Program-made: the position numbers and the translations under genes
NCBI GenBank assembly: GCA_017163975.1
Contig: JAFFSR010000021.1
Span: forward strand, 1,540,501 to 1,604,500
Length of the DNA stretch: 64,000 nucleotides
Reading direction: 5' to 3'
From: Anastatus disparis
Lineage: Eukaryota; Arthropoda; Insecta; Hymenoptera; Eupelmidae
Shown: piece by piece, positions 56,860-64,000 of the stretch
Numbering within the stretch: position 1 is the stretch's first letter
How the letters are laid out: the number at the start of each line of letters is the position of its first letter
The notes under the pieces: model-generated
The model's database searches: none
What the model saw: the letters and a program-made list of their open reading frames with translations, nothing else
Told to the model about the DNA's origin: nothing

Positions 56860-58140
56860 TAAGATCTCAAGAACTACTCGATGGATTTGCTTCAAATTTT
56901 GCATGCAATTTATTTTTTTGTCTAACTGGGGGGGAAGCTATTGAAAATTGATCTTCTTAGCTCAGTTTTTTTTTTAGAGCCATTATAAAAATTTTAAAAA
57001 AATTTTGATTTTTCATTTTTTTGATATTTTACGTAAACTACTCGAAGAATTTTCTTGAAAATTTGTATAAACATTATTTGCGACTGCCAAAAGAAGAAAA
57101 ACTTTTACCAACTGCTTTTCTTAGCGCACTTTTAATTTTAGAGCATTTTGAAAATTTTGAAAAAAATTTTTTTTTTTCATTTATTTTTTATTTTATGACA
57201 ACCATTCGATAGATTTGCTTCTAAATTTGTATGCAAGTTATTCGCTATTGTCTAAAGAAAACAAGCTTTGGAACACTTATTTTCTTAGCGTAGTTTTAAT
57301 TTTAGAGCATTTTGAAAATTTTGAATAAAATTTTTCTAATTTTTTTTATATTTTACTTAAACTACTCGATGAAAGAGCTTCAAATTATGTATCGGAATTA
57401 TTTATGATTGCCAAAATAAAATGAACTTTTGAAAACTAATTTTCTTTAATTTTCTTAGCGCACATTTAATTTTAGAACATTTTGAAAATTTTGAAAAAAT
57501 TTTTTATTTTCAATTTCTTTTCTATTGCAGAAAAATCACTTGATAAACTTGCTCCAAATTCCTAATGCAAATTATTCACTATTATCTGAATAAATCAAGC
57601 TTTGGAAAACTTATTTTCTTAGCGCAGTTTTAATTTTAGAGCATTTTGAAAATTTTGGAAAAAATGTTCATATTTCATTTTTTTTCTATTACACAAAAGC
57701 CATTCGATAAATTTGCTCAAAAATTTTCATACAAATTATTTGTTATTGCCTAATTAAAGCAAGCTTGGAAAAACTTATTTTCTTAGCGCAGTTTTAATTT
57801 TAGAGCATTTTGTAAATTTTGAATAGAATTTCACTTATTTTTTGGTATTTTACGTAAACTACTCGATGAAGTAGCTTAAAATTATGTATAGAAATCATTT
57901 ACGATTGCCTAAATAAAATGAACTTTTGAAAACTGGTTTTCTTAGCGTAGTTGTAACGTTAAAGCGTTTTGAAAATTTTAAAACAATGTTTATTTTTCAA
58001 TAATTTGGTATTTTTTGTAAACTATTCGATGAAAATGTTCCAAAATTTGTATGCAAGTTATTGGTTATAGTGTTAAGAAGACAAGCTTGGAAAAATTAAT
58101 TTTATAAACGCATTTTTAATTTTAGAGCATTATAAAATCA
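56860..58140. repeat. ~164-bp tandem array
   Basis: TTTTAGAGCATTTTGAAAAT (or variant) recurs at about 56975, 57138, 57302, 57471, 57637, 57800, 57960 and 58122; spacings 160-169. Each unit also has TTTTCTTAGCGCAGTTTTAA and AAACTACTCGATGAA...GCTTCAAATT. Seven to eight diverged copies following the (GT)n tract. Confidence 0.88.
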
Positions 58141-58148
58141 CATAATGC

Positions 58149-58330
58149 AAATGGCAAAATTAAGAAAGAGTAAAATTCATATAGTTTTCGTAGGTATTAA
58201 GACAGCCTTCAATACAGAGGATAGGGACATTTATATTAAAATCGTATCTAAAAAAATAAAATCAAATTACTCTAACTCAATGTGATCTATGAGAAAGCAT
58301 TGCGCCAAAGCACTTGGAAGCGTTTTTAGT
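58149..58330 (+). pseudogene. LINE RT fragment, paralogue of 38960-39125
   Basis: Reads KIHIVFVGIKTAFNTEDRD, a damaged IHxVFxDFxxAFDT motif of non-LTR RT. Just downstream, GAAAGCATTGCGCCAAAGCA matches the left flank of the MITE at 38049 (GAAAAAGTATTGCACTAAAG), and CGTTTTTA matches its right flank. Confidence 0.55.
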
Positions 58331-58355
58331 ACTTATAACAATATAAAGTAAATTT

Positions 58356-58532
58356 TATAGAAATTATAAATTTGATGTTAATCATGGCTAAATAATTAAA
58401 ACAATTTTTGCAATAAATGGTTTGACCATCAATTTATTTGACAAAACTTTTATTATTCTACGTTTCGGTTTCTCATTAAAGCCTCATCAGGAACTGCAAT
58501 ATTAAATTAAAAATTATAAGAATGTACATAAC
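58356..58532 (-). repeat. PLE 3' terminal repeat (left), inverted to 61288-61463
   Basis: 177 bases, reverse complement of 61288-61463 with few differences. Contains the minus-strand hammerhead motif. The repeat covers the 3' tail of the minus-strand PLE. Confidence 0.9.
58440..58500 (-). ncRNA. Hammerhead ribozyme motif of PLE (minus strand)
   Basis: On the minus strand CTGATGA (58490-58484) is followed by GGCTTT, the loop AATGA, GAAACC, then GAAAC (58466-58462). Stem II pairs as G-C, G-C, one C/A mismatch, then two A-T pairs. GTTTTG downstream could give a very short stem III and the cleavage triplet. Minimal hammerheads are known from PLEs. One internal mismatch leaves activity uncertain. 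Confidence 0.65.
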
Positions 58533-58975
58533 AATAAAATTTTTTGTACATAACCAAACTTTAAACATGCTTAATTTACACATCATAAAATACCAACCTA
58601 AAAGTATCAATTTACAATCCAATATGACTACAATAAGTATGACATTTTTACGATTCAAACTAGAACAAGAAATGCTTTTTTGCTCTTACAAATCTTAAAA
58701 AACAAACAAACGTTAAAAACGAGCAAAACAACTTCCATACAGCATTATATCAGTCATTCCAGTATAACCAATCATAAACAAGAGCGCAAAGAAAATATGT
58801 ACCTCCAACTTCCAATGTTGGCAACATTAAAACATTAAATTATTATTCACGCATAGGACCAAATGCCGATTCGAGCCATGTAACAGTCTTTTATTTAAGC
58901 ATTGTCAAATACGATAAATAGAATATTTATAATAACAAATCTATCAACATTAATCTAAAATATAACATAGCAATA

Positions 58976-61248
58976 TTATTTTTTCAAAAGTTTGTGAACA
59001 AAATTTTTTATAACAGAATTAAGATTCTGTGTATCTACTATTCTATTAATCGTTTTATGCTTTACAATAAATATCATTTCTGATATTAGTCTCTTATAAT
59101 AATCCTGTTCAATATCTAAAATTTTAATTTTTTTAAGGTCAAATTCAAAAGTATGACCTGTGTCAAAAATATGCATATAGACAGCAGAAGTATCTTTTTT
59201 ATTTTGAACATCTTTTTTGTGTTCACCTATTCTTGTGCAAAGCATCCTATTTGATTGTCCCACATAGCACATATCACAATTTTACAATCAATCTTATAAA
59301 CTACGCTTGTTCTTTCGAATTTATTAATTAAATCTTTCCCTAAATCATTTAAAATTGGTATCTTATTACAGGATTTATATATTATATTAAAATCAAACTT
59401 CAAAGATATAGCTTTATAATCGTATTCTAACGTTTAAATAAATGGCAAAACTATAAATTTACTCAAGTCTTGACAAGGATTGGTTATCAAATTATGTTGG
59501 TTGTTTAACTTTTTTAATCTAATTTTTATATGTTTTTTAATAAAGTAATAAGGATATTGATTGGCACTAAGGACATCATAAATATATTTTTAATTTAAGT
59601 CATGAAATTTTATATGCGAAAGTTTGACAGCTTTATCAACCAATCCATACACAATGCCTTTCTTTTGTGATTCTGGATTGTGTGACCAAAAATTTAAATA
59701 CAACCCAGAATGTGTAGGTTTCCTGTACCAGTTAGAAATTAAGTTTCCATTGGAATCGACTTCCAACGAGATATCTAAAAAATTAATCTTATGATTAATA
59801 GAATTTTCCAAGGTAAATTGTATTAAAGGGTCATAGCTGTTTAAAAATTCCAAAATATTATTACCCTCCCCAATAGGTATCACTGCCAAAACATCATCAA
59901 CATATCTAAACCATTTTAAAATAGGGATGCTAGTCGTAGATAAACAATCACTTTCTAAGTCTTGCATGACAATATCAGCTAATATAGGGCTGATAGGACT
60001 GCCCATAGCACAACCAGAGATTTGATGATAAAATTTATTATTAAAAACAAAAAAATTGTTATTTACAATGAAACCAATAACATCCAAAAATTCATCCAAA
60101 GATAAGTTAATCTTAAGTCTAAGTAAATGCCATCTTCTAATAATGGAATTATTAATAGCTTTCAAATGGACATTATTATACAAGGCAACCACATCAAAAC
60201 TAACTATTTCAAAACCATTTGGTACTTTGTAATCATTGACAAAGGTTAAAAGTTCATTACTATTTTTTTATAGTGTATTGTGGTTTAGGTAAACAATTTT
60301 TTAAGAAATTAGCAAAAACCTTGGAAATATTATATGTTGGAGAACCTATTGCAGAAATAATCAATCTCATAGGCCTATCTATCTTATGCAACTTAATTAA
60401 TCCATAACATCTGGCTAATTGGCATTTGTTTTTAACAATTTGAAAAAAATTTTTATTCTCTTTTGTTCTAAAAATTTATTATCATTTAAAGTCTTAATAA
60501 GTTCATCTGTTATCTTTTCTAATTTTTTAAGAGGATTAATGGATAAACATTTGTATAAATTGTCATCATTAAGACTTAATTCAACTTTACTAATATAATC
60601 CTGTCCATTCATAATTACTATAACACCACCTTTATCAGACTTTCCTATAAAAATGTTGTTATTTCTTTTTAGAAATTCATTACTACGTTTTATATTAAGT
60701 GCTATGATCTTTTCCTCATAATTTAATTTTTTAATTTTATTTTTATGTTCATTAACACAATGTAAAATATCATTGCATATATTATTATTGGTGTCATTAT
60801 TAATTCTTAAGTTATTATTACTATTTAAACTCTTAAAAATATGTAAACAAACCTTCTCATCTAACTCATTTGTAAAATTGAAGTTTTTTCCTAAACATAA
60901 AGTATTTAAAAGAAAATCAGGTAACATTATATTACTCAAATTCTTAACAAAATTATTTCTTATGGTATCAATACTAGCAGAACAAACAACATTGTTTTTA
61001 GTTTCATTATAAATATTTACATTATTCAAATCATTCGCACGATTAAAATTACTCAAAACATTGACACCATTAAAAGAAGAATGTGTGGGACAATCATTAC
61101 AAACATTATTATTTTGTGCTTCTAAGACAACATTACAATTGTTATCAAAATCATCTCCAGTTGTATTAAACCAACTATTATGTGAACTAATACTATTATA
61201 TTTTAAAGAAAGCAAACTTTGCAATTTTTTGTCTAATCTAAATTCCAT
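58976..61248 (-). pseudogene. PLE reverse transcriptase with GIY-YIG endonuclease, minus copy
   Basis: From the N-terminus: MEFRLDKKLQSLLSLKYN (61248), KSDKGGVIVIMNGQDYISK (about 60650-60590), then after a shift CYGLIKLHKIDRPMR. The RT palm follows (60192-59590) with SFDVVALYNN, GCAMGSPISPILADI and the catalytic RYVDDVL; then WYRKPTHSGLYLNF. The C-terminal GIY-YIG nuclease reads VVYKIDCK, CDMCYVGQSNR, RIGEHKKDV and HIFDTGH (about 59310-58976). PLE RTs are telomerase-related; the nuclease makes the target nick. Breaks lie mostly in A or T runs (near 60445, 60270 with seven Ts, and 59280). Confidence 0.92.
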
Positions 61249-61287
61249 ACTATAAGCTACTTTACTAATTCTGTTGTCAAAAATTAG

Positions 61288-61463
61288 TTATGTACATTCT
61301 TATAATTTTTAATTTAATATTGCAGTTCCTGATGAGGGTTTAATGAGAAACCGAAACGTAGAATAATAAAAGTTTTGTCAAATAAATTGATGGCCAAACC
61401 ATTTATTGCAAAAATTGTTTTAATTATTTAGCCATCATTAACATCAAATTTATAATTTCTATA
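61288..61463 (+). repeat. PLE terminal repeat (right), inverted to 58356-58532
   Basis: Plus-oriented copy of the PLE tail with its hammerhead. It may be the 5' pseudo-LTR of the plus copy or a severely truncated extra copy lying between two head-to-head elements. Confidence 0.9.
61325..61380 (+). ncRNA. Hammerhead ribozyme motif of PLE (plus strand)
   Basis: CTGATGA at 61329-61335, GGGTTT, loop AATGA, GAAACC, then GAAAC at 61353-61357. Stem II has one G/A mismatch where the other copy has C/A. GTTTTG at 61372 may complete stem III and the cleavage site. Confidence 0.65.
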
Positions 61464-61840
61464 CTTTTACACGTTTGGTTGGAAAATACGTGTTTTTACA
61501 ATTTTACAAATTCTTAAAGAAGATTTTTATATTTCAATTAAAAGAAAAACCCAAGATGTATCAAGAGGAAAAAAATTTTAGAATTGATCAAATCACAGTT
61601 TTTACAAGAGCAATCAAGAATTTTTTGGACTTTTGAGGACGGTTCTTTGCATGTTTACAGTAACTAAGCTGCAAAATTATTATCAAGTAGTCAAGGAATT
61701 AACTATGGCCAGAAAAAGAGTGCAGATTTTTGATTTTATGTCGATTTCATTGTGTATTTCCGACATATTAGTAATTTATCTAAACATTTTTAAAATTACA
61801 TTTATATAGTAAAAATTTAAGTTTCAAATTATATAAGGTC

Positions 61841-64000
61841 ATGTTTAATACTAAGGTAGGAATTTTAAATTTAGAAATTTCAGATATTAATGCATATATA
61901 AAATATTTAACAAAATCAAAAGACCTTTATAGAAATGAATTACAATCTTTGTTAGCTTGTAGTGTTCTTAGTTCAATTGAAAAATTTTTGACAACAGAAT
62001 TAGTAAAGTAGCTTATAGTATGGAATTTAGATTAGACAAAAAATTGCAAAGTTTGCTTTCTTTAAAATATAATAGTATTAGTTCACATAATAGTTGGTTT
62101 AATACAACTGGAGATGATTTTGATAACAATTGTAATGTTGTCTTAGAAGCACAAAATAATAATGTTTGTAATGATTGTCCCACACATTCTTCTTTTAATG
62201 GTGTCAATGTTTTGAGTAATTTTAATCGTGCGAATGATTTGAATAATGTAAATATTTATAATGAAACTAAAAACAATGTTGTTTGTTCTGCTAGTATTGA
62301 TACCATAAGAAATAATTTTGTTAAGAATTTGAGTAATATAATGTTACCTGATTTTCTTTTAAATACTTTATGTTTAGGAAAAACTTCAATTTTACAAATG
62401 AGTTAGATGAGAAGGTTTGTTTACATATTTTTAAGAGTTTAAATAGTAATAATAACTTAAGAATTAATAATGACACCAATAATAATATATGCAATGATAT
62501 TTTACATTGTGTTAATGAACATAAAAATAAAATTAAAAAATTAAATTATGAGGAAAAGATCATAGCACTTAATATAAAACGTAGTAATGAATTTCTAAAA
62601 AGAAATAACAACATTTTTATAGGAAAGTCTGATAAAGGTGGTGTTATAGTAATTATGAATGGACAGGATTATATTAGTAAAGTTGAATTAAGTCTTAATG
62701 ATGACAATTTATACAAATGTTTATCCATTAATCCTCTTAAAAAATTAGAAAAGATAACAGATGAACTTATTAAGACTTTAAATGATAATAAATTTTTAGA
62801 ACAAAAGAGAATAAAAATTTTTTTCAAATTGTTAAAAACAAATGCCAATTAGCCAGATGTTATGGATTAATTAAGTTGCATAAGATAGATAGGCCTATGA
62901 GATTGATTATTTCTGCAATAGGTTCTCCAACATATAATATTTCCAAGGTTTTGCTAATTTCTTAAAAAATTGTTTACCTAAACCACAATACACTATAAAA
63001 ATAGTAATGAACTTTTAACCTTTGTCAATGATTACAAAGTACCAAATGGTTTTGAAATAGTTAGTTTTGATGTGGTTGCCTTGTATAATAATGTCCATTT
63101 GAAAGCTATTAATAATTCCATTATTAGAAGATGGCATTTACTTAGACTTAAGATTAACTTATCTTTGGATGAATTTTTGGATGTTATTGGTTTCATTGTA
63201 AATAACAATTTTTTTGTTTTTAATAATAAATTTTATCATCAAATCTCTGGTTGTGCTATGGGCAGTCCTATCAGCCCTATATTAGCTGATATTGTCATGC
63301 AAGACTTAGAAAGTGATTGTTTATCTACGACTAGCATCCCTATTTTAAAATGGTTTAGATATGTTGATGATGTTTTGGCAGTGATACCTATTGGGGAGGG
63401 TAATAATATTTTGGAATTTTTAAACAGCTATGACCCTTTAATACAATTTACCTTGGAAAATTCTATTAATCATAAGATTAATTTTTAGATATCTCGTTGG
63501 AAGTCGATTCCAATGGAAACTTAATTTCTAACTGGTACAGGAAACCTACACATTCTGGGTTGTATTTAAATTTTTGGTCACACAATCCAGAATCACAAAA
63601 GAAAGGCATTGTGTATGGATTGGTTGATAAAGCTGTCAAACTTTCGCATATAAAATTTCATGACTTAAATTAAAAATATATTTATGATGTCCTTAGTGCC
63701 AATCAATATCCTTATTACTTTATTAAAAACACATAAAAATTAGATTAAAAAAGTTAAACAACCAACATAATTTGATAACCAATCCTTGTCAAGACTTGAG
63801 TAAATTTATAGTTTTGCCATTTATTTAAACGTTAGAATACGATTATAAAGCTATATCTTTGAAGTTTGATTTTAATATAATATATAAATCCTGTAATAAG
63901 ATACCAATTTTAAATGATTTAGGGAAAGATTTAATTAATAAATTCGAAAGAACAAGCGTAGTTTATAAGATTGATTGTAAAAATTGTGATATGTGCTATG
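61841..64000 (+). pseudogene. PLE reverse transcriptase + GIY-YIG, plus copy, partial
   Basis: A frame starting MFNTKVGILNLEISDINAYI (61841) leads through SVLSSIEK and, after a one-base shift in an A/T run near 61985, into NRISKVAYSMEFRLDKKLQ. The core shows the same motifs as the minus copy (GVIVIMNGQDY, GSPISPILADI at about 63265, YVDD near 63361) and ends at KIDCKNCDMCY. Frameshifts: five As instead of six at about 62381, four Ts instead of five at 62950, five As at 62997, and TT loss near 63484. Several differ from the lesions in the minus copy at the same homopolymers. The start at 61841 extends the protein beyond the minus copy's truncated end. Confidence 0.9.

Larger units (their letters stand above)
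58356..61287 (-). mobile_element. Penelope-like element, minus copy (5'-truncated)
   Basis: Coding region 61284-58976, then a 3' tail with a hammerhead at 58440-58500. The 5' end stops abruptly at about 61284, in sequence that continues further upstream in the plus copy (before 61984). It is joined directly to an inverted copy of the PLE tail (61288-61463). Confidence 0.92.
61288..64000 (+). mobile_element. Penelope-like element, plus copy (cut by window end)
   Basis: Includes the terminal repeat 61288-61463, about 380 bases of leader, and coding sequence from 61841 running off the window within the GIY-YIG domain. From 61984 it is nearly identical to the minus copy. Confidence 0.9.

Noticed and set aside
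61061..62207. Open frames of 64-79 codons opposite the PLE genes
   Set aside because: They are antisense shadows of the PLE protein and occur identically in both copies.

Overview
This is a repeat-dominated, AT-rich eukaryotic window. The families point to an arthropod, most likely an insect: two Jockey/CR1-group LINE relics, a BEL/Pao pol relic and LTRs, Penelope-like elements (PLEs), a hAT element, Helitrons, a tRNA-derived SINE, mariner-type MITEs and many palindromic MITEs. Hymenoptera would fit but cannot be shown. I found no host gene, rRNA, functional tRNA gene or CRISPR array. Nearly every coding stretch is a broken transposon gene.

Layout. 0-1.35 kb: ~143-bp tandem array. 1.48-4.83 kb: minus-strand LINE relic A. 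5.0 kb: possible hammerhead-ribozyme relic. 6.09-6.72 kb: palindromic repeat module, a related half of which recurs inverted at 13.2-13.6 kb. 6.72-9.34 kb: minus-strand LINE relic B, split by a MITE. 10-11.45 kb: LTR-like promoter region. 11.6-12.9 kb: nested palindromes. 13.7-19.5 kb: GGAGAC/TG modules, a Helitron Rep fragment, MITEs and Helitron ends. 20.93-26.22 kb: complete but decayed hAT element with perfect 8-bp TSDs, holding a solo LTR and two nested MITEs. 27.7 kb: SINE. 28.0-32.3 kb: DNA transposon with very long TIRs and an unclassified transposase. 33-36.7 kb: MITEs and C/T-rich sequence. 37.2-44.3 kb: repeat-bounded block with a C2H2 zinc-finger gene and a multi-exon gene, ending in a Helitron 3' terminus. 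44.7-52.8 kb: Helitron coding region (C48-like protease, HUH Rep, helicase) broken by a BEL/Pao pol fragment, a solo LTR and a MITE. 53.5-54.9 kb: large inverted repeat. 56.9-58.1 kb: ~164-bp tandem array. 58.36-64 kb: two PLE copies head to head, with hammerhead motifs.

The most striking pattern is a group of ten palindromic MITEs flanked by TTAA. Removing one (8154-8541) with one TTAA left behind restores the reading frame of the reverse transcriptase it split. Another (27065-27280) has matching empty sites elsewhere in this window. No TTAA-type transposase is visible here, so they must be mobilised in trans.
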